A stretch of DNA of 64,000 bases from Pseudomonas sp. P818 (GCF_000418555.1 NZ_ATKM01000023.1:38002-102001); one strand, 5' to 3'. Positions 53,053-61,541 are shown, numbered from the stretch's first letter. Notes: a model not told the origin generated them from the letters alone. Made by a program: numbers and translations.

Positions 53053-54116
53053 GCCCCGAGCAGTTCAACGGCGCCGTGCTGGCCTGGTACGACCAGCACG
53101 GGCGCAAGGATCTGCCCTGGCAGCAGAACATCACCCCGTATCGTGTCTGGGTTTCGGAAATCATGCTGCAGCAGACCCAGGTCAGCACCGTGCTCGGCTA
53201 CTTCGACCGCTTCATGGCCGCGCTGCCGACGGTGCGCGACCTGGCCGAAGCGCCCGAAGACGAAGTGCTGCACCTGTGGACCGGCCTGGGCTACTACACC
53301 CGCGCGCGCAACCTGCAGAAGACTGCGCAGATCATCATGCGCGAGCACGGCGGCGAGTTTCCACGTAGCGTCGAAGCACTCAGCGAGCTGCCCGGCATCG
53401 GCCGCTCCACCGCCGGCGCCATCGCCAGCCTGAGCATGGGTGTGCGCGCGCCAATCCTCGACGGCAACGTCAAGCGCGTACTGGCACGCTACGTGGCGCA
53501 GGAGGGCTATCCCGGCGAGCCGAAAGTGGCCAAGCAGCTGTGGGACGTCGCCGAGCGCCTTACCCCGCACGAACGGGTCGGCCACTACACCCAGGCGATG
53601 ATGGACCTCGGCGCCACCCTCTGCACCCGCAGCAAGCCGACCTGCCTGCTGTGCCCGGTGCGCAGCGGCTGCCAGGCGCATCTGCTCGGCCTGGAAATCC
53701 GCTACCCGGTGCCCAAGCCGCGCAAGACGCTGCCGCAGAAGCGCACCCTGATGCCGCTGCTGGTCAACGCCGCCGGCGAAATCCTGCTCTATCGCCGCCC
53801 CTCGACGGGCCTGTGGGGAGGCCTCTGGAGCCTGCCGGAACTGGACGATCTCGCCCAGCTCGACAACCTCGCCCAGCAACGACAGCTCGAACTCGGCGAA
53901 CGCCAAGAGCTGGAAGGCCTGACCCACACCTTCAGCCACTTCCAACTGGCCATCGAACCCTGGCTGATAGAGGTAACCGAAGAGCCGGGCCGCGTGGCCG
54001 AGGGCGACTGGCTCTGGTATAACCTCGCCACCCCGCCGCGCCTGGGCCTCGCCGCCCCGGTGAAGAAGCTGCTCAAACGCGCGGCGCAAGCCATTACCGC
54101 TGGAGAACCGACATGA
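53049..54116 (+). CDS. mutY: A/G-specific adenine DNA glycosylase
   Basis: Removes adenine paired with 8-oxoguanine. 355 aa: catalytic Glu37 (VSEIMLQQTQV), HhH motif ELPGIGRSTAGA, Asp138 (LDGNVKRV), and the [4Fe-4S] ligands Cys192, 199, 202 and 208, at the E. coli spacing. The C-terminal Nudix-like domain (LLYRRPSTGLWGGLWSLPE) recognises 8-oxoG. Start and stop overlap both neighbours by ATGA. Confidence 0.97.
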   Translation: MSPEQFNGAVLAWYDQHGRKDLPWQQNITPYRVWVSEIMLQQTQVSTVLGYFDRFMAALPTVRDLAEAPEDEVLHLWTGLGYYTRARNLQKTAQIIMREHGGEFPRSVEALSELPGIGRSTAGAIASLSMGVRAPILDGNVKRVLARYVAQEGYPGEPKVAKQLWDVAERLTPHERVGHYTQAMMDLGATLCTRSKPTCLLCPVRSGCQAHLLGLEIRYPVPKPRKTLPQKRTLMPLLVNAAGEILLYRRPSTGLWGGLWSLPELDDLAQLDNLAQQRQLELGERQELEGLTHTFSHFQLAIEPWLIEVTEEPGRVAEGDWLWYNLATPPRLGLAAPVKKLLKRAAQAITAGEPT

Positions 54117-54385
54117 CCCGCACCGTACAGTGCCGCAAATACAAACAGGAACTGCCCGGCCTGGATCGCGCGCCCTACCCCGGCCCCAAGGGTGAAGACA
54201 TCTTCGCCAACGTTTCCAAGCAGGCCTGGGACGAATGGCAGAAGCACCAGACCATGCTGATCAACGAGCGTCGCCTGAACATGATGAACGCCGAGGACCG
54301 CAAGTTCCTGCAGACCGAGATGGACAAGTTCCTCTCCGGCGAGGAATACGCCCAGGCCGAAGGCTACGTACCGCCGAGCGAGTAA
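54113..54385 (+). CDS. yggX: Fe(2+)-trafficking / oxidative damage protection protein YggX
   Basis: A 90-aa YggX protein (TVQCRKYKQELPGLDRAPYPGPKG, LINERRLNMM) with the conserved Cys7. It protects Fe-S enzymes from oxidative damage and is nearly always encoded right after mutY, itself an Fe-S enzyme; the ATGA overlap here couples their translation. Confidence 0.96.
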   Translation: MTRTVQCRKYKQELPGLDRAPYPGPKGEDIFANVSKQAWDEWQKHQTMLINERRLNMMNAEDRKFLQTEMDKFLSGEEYAQAEGYVPPSE

Positions 54386-54489
54386 CGACACCTGTGGGAG
54401 GGGCTTCAGCCGCGACAAGCGTCGCTTATTGCCAACGTGCAGCCCGGCTCGCCCTCCCCGTTTTCAGCGCTCACGAACCTAAGCGCCCG

Positions 54490-54547
54490 AAATAATTAAA
54501 TATTTTTCAAACCCGCGCTTGACACTGATCCTTCAAATCCGTCTAAT
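54490..54547 (+). promoter_or_regulatory. tRNA-Phe promoter with UP element
   Basis: TTGACA at 54519-54524, a 17-bp spacer and TCTAAT at 54542-54547. An A/T-only-like stretch at 54490-54511 just upstream looks like an UP element. The start of transcription should be about 54554. Confidence 0.85.
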
Positions 54548-54559
54548 AGCGCCCCGTTG

Positions 54560-54635
54560 GCCCAGGTAGCTCAGTTGGTAGAGCAGGGGATTGAAAATCC
54601 CCGTGTCGGCGGTTCGATTCCGTCCCTGGGCACCA
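54560..54635 (+). tRNA. tRNA-Phe (GAA)
   Basis: A 76-nt cloverleaf with acceptor stem GCCCAGG/CCTGGGC, D-arm GCTCAGTTGGTAGAGC, anticodon loop TTGAAAA (anticodon GAA), T-arm GGTTCGATTCC and encoded CCA. It sits at the edge of a small island with an integrase remnant. Confidence 0.98.
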
Positions 54636-54644
54636 TGAATACCG

Positions 54645-54676
54645 AAACCCCCGATGCCACTGGTGCCGGGGGTTTT
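54645..54676 (+). terminator. Terminator of tRNA-Phe
   Basis: Stem AAACCCCCG/CGGGGGTTT with a 13-base loop and a T-rich tail. Confidence 0.85.
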
Positions 54677-54740
54677 CTGTTTCTAGACCTCCACGCTGCG
54701 TCCTCATGGTCGTACAAAGTGGGCGCACAAAGTGGGCGCC

Positions 54741-54917
54741 ATGCCGCAGCCGTTTCAGTGCCCGAAGACCGGGACTTACTACTACCGCAAGACCATCCCT
54801 GAGCCCCTTCGCCCGGTGATGGGTCGCGGACGCGAGTGGAAGGTATCCGATCTCTCGACAAGCGTAGTTAGACCTGCGATCACCTATCACATTGACGAAC
54901 GCGCTATCTACAAATAA
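54741..54917 (+). pseudogene. N-terminal fragment of a phage-type integrase
   Basis: The first 40 residues (CPKTGTYYYRKTIPEPLRPVMG, then REWKVS) match the start of tyrosine recombinases with a DUF6538-type SAM-like domain. Homology then stops and the frame ends after about 58 codons, with no catalytic domain in any frame nearby. It lies about 105 bases after tRNA-Phe, the usual place for an integrase of a tRNA-inserted element, so it is best read as a deletion relic. A duplicated ACAAAGTGGGCGC precedes it. Confidence 0.75.
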
Positions 54918-55063
54918 CGTAAAGTTCACCGTCCCAAGAGGGCGCTTTGAGGCGAGCCAAGGAGAAGGGCCATGCCAGATAGCTATGATCGAATCAGGCC
55001 GAACACATCTGCTGGCAGTGCCGTCAAAGGCCCTACTTACCGCTTCGACTCGCTCGTACTGCC

Positions 55064-56200
55064 ATGACCCAAGCAGCCTTGGTAAATCCGACCATTCTCA
55101 CGTGGTCCCGCGAACGCGCGGGCCTGTCTACTGAACAGGTCGCCAAGAAGCTTCCCGTTAAACCTGAGAGCGTCAAAAAATGGGAAGCAGGAGAGGCAAA
55201 GCCTACGTTCTTGCAGGCTCAAAAGTGGGCAAATGTTGCTCATATCCCTTTTGGCTTTCTCTTTCTTCCAAAGCCTCCGGCAGAAGAGCTTCCTCTACCA
55301 GACCTGAGAACAGTACGAGGAATCGCTCCTGAGCAGCCCAGCCTTAACCTTCTGGACACAGTAAAAGACGCCATACGTAAGCAAGACTGGTATCTTGAAT
55401 ACCTTCAAGACCAACAGCGTGAAGAGCTGCCCTTCGTGGGTCGATTTACGCCTCAATCCCCAGTAAAGGCAGTTGTAGCCGACATGCGCGCAACCCTGGG
55501 AGTTAATCCTGATGCTGCACGCCTGGATTACGACAAATATAGCCGCGCACTCATCAAGGCAGCAGAAGATGTCGGCGTGCTTGTAATGCGCAGCGGCATT
55601 GCCCTAGGGAACACTCACCGTAAATTAGAGGTTGATGAATTTCGTGGCTTTGCTATCAGCAATGCGTACGCACCAGTTGTTTTCATCAACAGCGCTGATG
55701 CACCGACAGCACGCCTCTTTACGCTAATGCACGAGCTCGCCCATATCTGGATCGGTAGCAGTGGTGTTTCTGATGGAAATACATCAGCAGGCAGAGAAGA
55801 GGAGCGTTTCTGCAATGCAGTAGCCGGTGAGTTCCTCGCCCCAGAAGACCTATTCCGAGCGACTTGGAATGCCCAAATTCACTGGGAAGATAATCTTGCC
55901 CCCCTGTCCACGCGCTTCCATCTCAGCAAGCTGGCCATAGGCCGTCGAGCGCTTGATCTTGGGTACATTACCCAGCATCAATACAGTGCCTATTATCGAC
56001 GTGTCCTCAAGGATTTTCAGGACAAAGAAGGCGGCATGGGCGACTACTACAGGAACGCGACCGCAAAGAATAGCGCACGCCTAAGCAGAGCAGTATTAAA
56101 CGAAGCACTGAGCGGCCGCCTGCTGTTACGAGACGCGGGGTTCATCCTGGGCGTCCAGCCGGCCAAGTTAAGGACACTCGCCAATAAGCTCACGGAATGA
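55064..56200 (+). CDS. XRE-family HTH plus ImmA/IrrE metallopeptidase protein
   Basis: A 378-aa protein with an N-terminal XRE helix-turn-helix (SRERAGLSTEQVAKKL, VKKWEAGEAKPTF) and a zinc-peptidase domain with HELAH at residues 223-227. Such fusions act as antitoxins/regulators paired with PIN-like toxins, or as phage-type derepressors. Base and codon use are markedly more A/T-rich than in the flanking genes, pointing to horizontal transfer. The stop overlaps the next gene by ATGA, so the two are coupled. Confidence 0.9.
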   Translation: MTQAALVNPTILTWSRERAGLSTEQVAKKLPVKPESVKKWEAGEAKPTFLQAQKWANVAHIPFGFLFLPKPPAEELPLPDLRTVRGIAPEQPSLNLLDTVKDAIRKQDWYLEYLQDQQREELPFVGRFTPQSPVKAVVADMRATLGVNPDAARLDYDKYSRALIKAAEDVGVLVMRSGIALGNTHRKLEVDEFRGFAISNAYAPVVFINSADAPTARLFTLMHELAHIWIGSSGVSDGNTSAGREEERFCNAVAGEFLAPEDLFRATWNAQIHWEDNLAPLSTRFHLSKLAIGRRALDLGYITQHQYSAYYRRVLKDFQDKEGGMGDYYRNATAKNSARLSRAVLNEALSGRLLLRDAGFILGVQPAKLRTLANKLTE

Positions 56201-56697
56201 AGCATCTACTCGACGCGAATACTCTAATTGAAGCCAAGAACCGCTACTACGGTATGGCCTTCTGCCCTGCTTTCTGGCAATGGTTGCTCTTGCAGAACCA
56301 AGCATTGGAGTTAGCCAGCATTACATCCGTGATGGATGAGATAGCCAAAGGCAAAGACGAGTTGGCGGAATGGACGGCTAAAAACCCTGCATTCTTCCAC
56401 GCTATCAGCGATGAACAGACACAAGCTGCCTACATAGATATCGCTGCGCATGTAGCGCAATTGGCGCCCAACATGAAGCCAGGAGCACTTGAAGAATTTC
56501 TGTCTGGAGCAGACCCGTGGCTGATCGCCAAAGCCATATGCACAGGGGCTACAGTGGTTACCCACGAGGTCCTAAATCTGGAAGTGAAACGAAAATTTAT
56601 TATCCCCAACGTCTGCAAACACTTTCAGGTCCCTTATATGAATACGTTCGAGCTTCTACACGCCCTGGACGCGAAATTCGTCCTACCAAATCAATAG
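56197..56697 (+). CDS. DUF4411 family PIN-like protein, probable toxin
   Basis: A 166-aa DUF4411 protein with the PIN-like acids LLDANTLIEA near the start, ASITSVMDEIAKGKDEL, and GADPWLIAKA followed by ATVVTHE. PIN-fold proteins are usually Mg-dependent RNases. Paired and translationally coupled with the XRE-ImmA gene, it looks like the toxin half of a type II-like module; activity is inferred from family only. Confidence 0.85.
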   Translation: MKHLLDANTLIEAKNRYYGMAFCPAFWQWLLLQNQALELASITSVMDEIAKGKDELAEWTAKNPAFFHAISDEQTQAAYIDIAAHVAQLAPNMKPGALEEFLSGADPWLIAKAICTGATVVTHEVLNLEVKRKFIIPNVCKHFQVPYMNTFELLHALDAKFVLPNQ

Positions 56698-57092
56698 CCC
56701 TGTGGGCTTGGTGTCCCTTGCCTCGTAACAGCGCAACCGAATAATCGCTATCTCGCCTCAAACACGAGTGAGTTCAGCGGCAAATACAGGTGACTTGCCC
56801 TGTAAATACGAGTGACCTCGGAGCAAATACGAGTGACCTCTCCTATGCATTGCTCAAAATACAAACGACGCCTCGATGAGGCGGTCGCGCAGAGTTTGAA
56901 CGACATACGGTGATTGGCTCGTTTTGCATCCGCGCGACAAGCACCTGCAACCAGGCGACACCCTGACCGCAGAGCAAGCCAGAGGCCAGCAAACGGCTTG
57001 GCGGTCACGGAAACGCTATGCTAGCTTGGCCGCCAGCCAGGACGGCCCGCCGTACGCCGGAGTGCATTCGAAGAAGAAGAGGACCCCACCCC
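56698..57092. other. Gene-free gap with four ~22-bp iterons
   Basis: No gene is supported here. At 56761-56840 four imperfect copies of AAATACGAGTGACCTC start near 56760, 56782, 56804 and 56825; the last two are identical over 16 bases. They resemble the multiple terminal repeats of some insertion sequences and may mark the right edge of the tRNA-Phe island. The remaining sequence is the leader of the ABC transporter operon. Confidence 0.65.
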
Positions 57093-57866
57093 ATGGCCGA
57101 GGCGACGCCCGCGCTGGAAATCCGCAACCTGCACAAACGCTACGGCGACCTCGAAGTGCTCAAGGGCATTTCCCTGACGGCCAAAGACGGCGACGTCATC
57201 TCCATTCTCGGCTCTTCCGGCTCCGGCAAGTCCACCTTCCTGCGCTGCATCAATCTGCTGGAAAACCCGCATCAGGGCCAGATCTTCGTCGCCGGAGAGG
57301 AGCTCAAGCTCAAGGCTGCGAAGAACGGCGAACTGATTGCCGCCGACAACAAGCAGATCAACCGCCTGCGCAGCGAGATCGGTTTCGTCTTCCAGAATTT
57401 CAATCTCTGGCCGCATATGAGCGTGCTCGACAACATCATCGAGGCGCCGCGTCGTGTGCTCGGCCAGAGCAAGGCCGAGGCCATCGAAGTGGCCGAAGCG
57501 CTGCTGGCCAAGGTCGGCATCGCCGACAAGCGCCACGTCTACCCCAACCAGCTGTCCGGCGGCCAACAGCAGCGCGCTGCCATCGCCCGCACCCTGGCCA
57601 TGCAGCCGAAGGTGATCCTGTTCGATGAGCCGACCTCGGCGCTGGACCCGGAGATGGTACAAGAAGTGCTTAACGTGATTCGCGCGCTTGCCGATGAAGG
57701 TCGCACCATGCTGCTGGTCACCCATGAAATGAGTTTCGCCCGCCAGGTATCCAGCGAGGTGGTGTTCCTCCACCAGGGCCTGGTCGAGGAACAGGGGCCA
57801 CCCGCCCAGGTGTTTGACAACCCGCAATCGGCACGCTGTAAACAATTCATGTCCAGCAATCGCTAA
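57093..57866 (+). CDS. Polar amino acid ABC transporter, ATP-binding subunit
   Basis: A 257-aa HisP/GlnQ-type ATPase: Walker A GSSGSGKST, Q-loop VFQNFNLWPHMSV, signature LSGGQQQR, Walker B VILFDEPTSALDPE, and the H-loop VTHEMSFA. It energises import of basic or other polar amino acids. First gene of a four-gene operon with the binding protein and two permeases; 15 bases to the next gene. Confidence 0.95.
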   Translation: MAEATPALEIRNLHKRYGDLEVLKGISLTAKDGDVISILGSSGSGKSTFLRCINLLENPHQGQIFVAGEELKLKAAKNGELIAADNKQINRLRSEIGFVFQNFNLWPHMSVLDNIIEAPRRVLGQSKAEAIEVAEALLAKVGIADKRHVYPNQLSGGQQQRAAIARTLAMQPKVILFDEPTSALDPEMVQEVLNVIRALADEGRTMLLVTHEMSFARQVSSEVVFLHQGLVEEQGPPAQVFDNPQSARCKQFMSSNR

Positions 57867-57881
57867 CACGGAGCAACATGC

Positions 57882-58634
57882 ATGCAGAACTATAAGAAGA
57901 TCCTGCTGGCCGCGGCCGCTACCCTGGCTTTCGGCACCAGCGCTGTCGCAGCTGACAAACTGAAACTCGGCACCGAAGGCGCCTACCCACCCTTCAACCT
58001 GATCGACGCCAGCGGCAAGGTCACCGGCTTCGACGTGGAAATCGGCCAGGCGCTGTGCGCCAAGATGCAGGCCGAGTGCGAAGTGGTCACCTCCGACTGG
58101 GACGGCATCATCCCCGCCCTCAACGCCAAGAAGTTCGACTTCCTGATCGCCTCCATGTCGATCACCGAAGAGCGTCAGGCCGCGGTCGATTTCACCGAGC
58201 CCTACTACACCAACAAGCTGCAGTTCATCGCGCCCAAATCGGCCGATTTCAAGACCGATGAAGCCAGCCTCAAGGGCAAGGTGATCGGTGCGCAGCGCGC
58301 CACCATCGCCGGCACCTGGCTGGAAGACAACCTGGGCAAGGTGGTCGACATCAAGCTGTATGATACCCAGGAAAACGCCTATCTCGACCTGGCTTCCGGC
58401 CGCCTGGACGGCGTGCTGGCCGACACCTTCGTCAACTGGGAATGGCTCAAGAGCGACGCCGGCAAGGACTTCGAGTTCAAGGGCGACCCGGTATTCGACA
58501 ACGACAAGATCGGCATCGCCGTGCGCAAGGGCGACCCGCTGCGCGAGAAGCTGAACACCGCTCTGCAGGCCATCATCGAAGACGGCACCTACAAGCAGAT
58601 CAACGACAAGTATTTCCCGTTCAGCATCTATTGA
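57882..58634 (+). CDS. Polar amino acid ABC transporter, periplasmic binding protein
   Basis: A 250-aa SBP_bac_3 protein with a signal peptide (ILLAAAATLAFGTSAVA). The sequence KLKLGTEGAYPPFNLIDASG and FDFLIASMSITEERQ is typical of the LAO/HisJ/ArtJ class binding lysine, arginine, ornithine or histidine. Unlike the three orphans at 43.6-46.1 kb, it has a cognate ATPase and permeases. Confidence 0.94.
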   Translation: MQNYKKILLAAAATLAFGTSAVAADKLKLGTEGAYPPFNLIDASGKVTGFDVEIGQALCAKMQAECEVVTSDWDGIIPALNAKKFDFLIASMSITEERQAAVDFTEPYYTNKLQFIAPKSADFKTDEASLKGKVIGAQRATIAGTWLEDNLGKVVDIKLYDTQENAYLDLASGRLDGVLADTFVNWEWLKSDAGKDFEFKGDPVFDNDKIGIAVRKGDPLREKLNTALQAIIEDGTYKQINDKYFPFSIY

Positions 58635-58688
58635 TGACCTGAAGGCATTGCGCCGCCTATTGGGCGGCGCAATTGCCCGAGCCCTCCG

Positions 58689-59384
58689 ATGATTTTCGAA
58701 CTCCACGGATTCGGCCCCGCCCTGGCCGCCGGCACCCTGATGACCATCCAACTGGCGCTGTCCGCGCTGGCGGTGGGTCTGGTGCTTGGCCTGCTCGGCG
58801 TGCTGGCCAAGACTTCGCCGTACAAGCCGCTGCAGTGGCTCGGCGGCAGCTATTCCACTATCGTGCGCGGCGTACCCGAACTGCTCTGGGTGCTGCTGAT
58901 CTATTTCGGCACGGTCGGCCTGATGCGCAGCCTGGCAGACCTGCTCGGCGTCGAGAGCCTCGAGCTCTCCGCCTTCGCCGCGGGCACCATCGCCCTCGGC
59001 CTGTGCTTCGGCGCCTACGCCACCGAGGTGTTTCGCGGCGCCATCCTGGCCATCCCCAAGGGCCACCGCGAAGCCGGCATGGCCCTGGGTATGTCCAAGG
59101 GGCGCATCCTCTGGAAGCTGATTCTGCCGCAGATGTGGCGCATCGCCCTGCCCGGCCTGGGTAACCTGTTCATGATTTTGATGAAGGACACTGCGCTGGT
59201 CTCGGTGATCGGCCTGGAAGAGATCATGCGTCGTTCGCAAATCGCCGTGACTGCGAGCAAGGAGCCGTTCACCTTCTATATGGTTGCAGCCTTCATTTAC
59301 CTGGGCCTGACCATCCTCGCCATGATCGGCCTGCATTTTCTCGAGAAGCGCGCCAGCCGCGGCTTCGTCCGGAGCGCGTCATGA
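58689..59384 (+). CDS. Polar amino acid ABC transporter permease (HisQ-like)
   Basis: A 231-aa inner-membrane permease with five or so helices and the EAA loop EVFRGAILAIPKGHREAGMALGMSK. Probable heterodimer partner of the next permease. Its stop overlaps the next start as ATGA, so the two are translationally coupled. Confidence 0.94.
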   Translation: MIFELHGFGPALAAGTLMTIQLALSALAVGLVLGLLGVLAKTSPYKPLQWLGGSYSTIVRGVPELLWVLLIYFGTVGLMRSLADLLGVESLELSAFAAGTIALGLCFGAYATEVFRGAILAIPKGHREAGMALGMSKGRILWKLILPQMWRIALPGLGNLFMILMKDTALVSVIGLEEIMRRSQIAVTASKEPFTFYMVAAFIYLGLTILAMIGLHFLEKRASRGFVRSAS

Positions 59385-60235
59385 GAAAGAACGCCGCCAT
59401 CATCGCCTGGCTCGCAGTGGGCCTGCTCATCGCACTGGCGCTCTGGGCGAGCCTCTCCAGCCTGAACTGGGCGGTGATCATCAAATGGTTGCCGCGCCTG
59501 TCGCAAGGCGCGCTGCTGACCCTGGAGCTGGTGGCCATCGCCGTCGTCGCCGGCCTGATCCTCGCCCTACCCATGGGCATCGCCCGCGCGTCCAGGCACT
59601 GGTACGTGCGCGCCCTGCCGTATGGCTACATCTTCTTCTTCCGCGGTACGCCGCTGCTGGTGCAGCTGTTTCTGGTCTACTACGGCCTGGCGCAGTTCGA
59701 TGCTGTGCGCCAGGGTCCGCTGTGGCCCTATCTACGCGACCCGTACTGGTGCGCGATCATCACCATGACCCTGCACACCGCTGCCTATATCGCCGAGATC
59801 CTGCGCGGCGCCATCCAGGCCGTGCCGCCCGGTGAAGTGGAAGCGGCGCGTGCCCTGGGCATGTCGCGCGCGCAGGCGATGCTCTACATCATCCTGCCGC
59901 GCGCCGCGCGCATCGGCCTGCCGGCCTACAGCAACGAAGTGATCCTGATGCTCAAGGCCAGCGCCCTGGCCAGCACCGTGACGCTGCTGGAGCTGACCGG
60001 CATGGCGCGCACCATCATCGCGCGCCGATCATCACCATGACCGCGCGGCGCCATCCAGGCCGTGCCGCCCGGTGCGCGCGCAGGCGATGCTCTACATCAT
60101 CCTGCCGCGCGGAAGTGATCCTGATGCTCAAGGCCAGCGCCCTGGATGGCGCGCACCATGCCTTCGTCCTGGTGCGCGCCTTCCGCCTGCTGGAACGCTG
60201 GCTGCGCGTCGACGCCTGCCAGGGCCGCTAAGCCC
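59381..60235 (+). pseudogene. Polar amino acid ABC transporter permease (HisM-like), disrupted C-terminus
   Basis: The gene reads normally through the EAA loop (EILRGAIQAVPPGEVEAARALG) to TGMARTIIAR at about 60025, then meets a mosaic repeat and stops at 60040 after 219 codons. The natural ending, FVLVRAFRLLERWLRVDACQGR-like, is still present at 60163-60231 but in another frame. About 20 residues expected between (the last membrane helix) are replaced by repeat sequence. As written the product lacks its final helix and tail, so transport by this operon is doubtful unless the assembly is wrong. Confidence 0.8.
60026..60159 (+). repeat. Mosaic partial tandem duplication with 32-nt gaps
   Basis: Five exact pieces of the preceding permease sequence in original order: 60026-60042 = 59754-59770; 60043-60074 = 59803-59834; 60075-60111 = 59867-59903; 60112-60145 = 59936-59969; 60146-60159 = 60002-60015. 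Every one of the four skipped intervals is exactly 32 nt. Confidence 0.95.
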
Positions 60236-60237
60236 AC

Positions 60238-60264
60238 GGGTCGCCTGCGCAGGCGACCCTTACT
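60238..60264 (+). terminator. Terminator of the ABC transporter operon
   Basis: A 22-bp palindrome built on GGGTCGCCTGC/GCAGGCGACCC followed by TTACTT, just after the residual permease stop. Confidence 0.7.
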
Positions 60265-60270
60265 TACCGC

Positions 60271-61494
60271 ATGGACATCATGCCCGAGCCCTTTCTGACA
60301 TCAGGCGATCTACTCGCCCGCTTCCAGACGCTGGACAGCTTCCTCCTGCAGCATCAGGCACTGTGGCGTCCCAGGCCGTTTCATCACCTGCATCTGCCTT
60401 GGGAGGCAGAACTACCCGAGCTCGCCGGCTGGCTGCGCGGCCGCTCTCTGGAGCAGGCAGAGGCCGGCGACAGCGACCTCTTCGCTCTCCCGGCTCCCGC
60501 GCCTTTTCCCACCTTGGCCGCCCAGGCGCAGACGCTCAGCCAGCTAGGTGAGCTCCCGAGCCGGAACAGCGCAGAACGCGCGCATGCCCTGAGCATCGAT
60601 GTACCCGGAAGAAAACTGGCGCAGATCCAGGCCTTCGCCAGCCATCTGCAGTTTCGCCGGCACCCCACGCACTGGCTCGACTGGTGTTCAGGCAAGGGAC
60701 ATCTCGGCCGCTGGCTGACCCAGGATGATCAGCGCCTGACCTGCCTGGAGTACGACCCGGCACTGGTCGAATCCGGTAGCGCATTGAGCAAACGCCTTGG
60801 ACTCGATGCCAGACACCTGCAACAGGATGTGCTGGCCGATGATTGCAGCGAACGCCTGACTCAGGAACACACCCCGGTAGCCCTGCATGCCTGTGGTGAT
60901 TTGCATGTACGCCTGTTGCAACTGGCCAGCCGCAATGGCTGCTCGCAATTGGCAGTCGCGCCCTGCTGCTACAACCGCATCGCCGGCAAGCAGTACCAAC
61001 CGCTTTCGACTGCGGCGCAAGCGTCGGCGCTGCAGCTTTCACGCGATGACCTGGGCTTGCCGCTAAGCGAGACCGTCACGGCCGGCGCGCGTGTACGCAG
61101 GCAACGCAACCAATCGATGGCCTGGCGCCTGGCCTTCGACCTGCTACAACGCCAACTGCGTGGCATCGACGAATATTTGCCGACGCCCTCGCTGCCCAGC
61201 GAGTGGTTCAGCAAAACCTTCGCCCGCTTCTGTCATGACCTCGCCACGTTGAGAGGCATGGCTTCGCCCGGCGACCAGGATTGGGTTGCCTTGGAAGCGC
61301 AAGGCTGGCAACGCCTGGCTGAAGTGCGGAATCTGGAGCTGCCACGCAACCTGTTCCGTCGGCCACTGGAACTCTGGTTACTGCTGGATCGCGCCCTGTA
61401 CTTGGAAGAACAGGGCTATAGCGTCAGGCTGGGTACGTTCTGCGAGTACCCGCTCAGCCCGCGCAACCTGCTGCTATTGGCAGAACGCGCCTGA
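60271..61494 (+). CDS. SAM-dependent methyltransferase, GSTCD/Methyltransf_32 type
   Basis: A 407-aa protein with a central Rossmann methyltransferase domain: WLDWCSGKGHLGRWL (SAM loop) near residue 135, CLEYDPALV, ALHACGDLHVRLL and VAPCCYNRIAG. The CCYN motif and layout match the Methyltransf_32 group, related to eukaryotic GSTCD. Target unknown (RNA or small molecule). An ATG three codons downstream is an alternative start. Single gene. Confidence 0.85.
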   Translation: MDIMPEPFLTSGDLLARFQTLDSFLLQHQALWRPRPFHHLHLPWEAELPELAGWLRGRSLEQAEAGDSDLFALPAPAPFPTLAAQAQTLSQLGELPSRNSAERAHALSIDVPGRKLAQIQAFASHLQFRRHPTHWLDWCSGKGHLGRWLTQDDQRLTCLEYDPALVESGSALSKRLGLDARHLQQDVLADDCSERLTQEHTPVALHACGDLHVRLLQLASRNGCSQLAVAPCCYNRIAGKQYQPLSTAAQASALQLSRDDLGLPLSETVTAGARVRRQRNQSMAWRLAFDLLQRQLRGIDEYLPTPSLPSEWFSKTFARFCHDLATLRGMASPGDQDWVALEAQGWQRLAEVRNLELPRNLFRRPLELWLLLDRALYLEEQGYSVRLGTFCEYPLSPRNLLLLAERA

Positions 61495-61495
61495 G

Positions 61496-61541
61496 TTGCC
61501 CACAGAAGCTGTGGATAACTCTGTTGATCCTTTCTGGGCAA
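61496..61541. other. DnaA-box-containing imperfect hairpin
   Basis: TGTGGATAA at 61510-61518 is a perfect DnaA box (complement TTATCCACA). It lies between TTGCCCACAGAA (61496-61507) and TTTCTGGGCAA (61531-61541), imperfect inverted arms. The rest of the 61495-61788 gap shows only the tRNA promoter. Confidence 0.55.

Noticed and set aside
51675..54116. An 813-codon plus-strand frame that ends with MutY
   Set aside because: The first part is an out-of-frame reading of the AsmA gene; only the part from 53049 is MutY. Not a fusion.
54892..55134. An 80-codon frame between the integrase relic and the XRE gene
   Set aside because: It overlaps the XRE start in another frame, has no ribosome-binding site and no recognisable motif.
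57021..59336. A 771-codon open frame on the minus strand
   Set aside because: Antisense to the ABC ATPase, binding protein and permease genes; composition is His/Asp/Leu-rich as in frame shadows.
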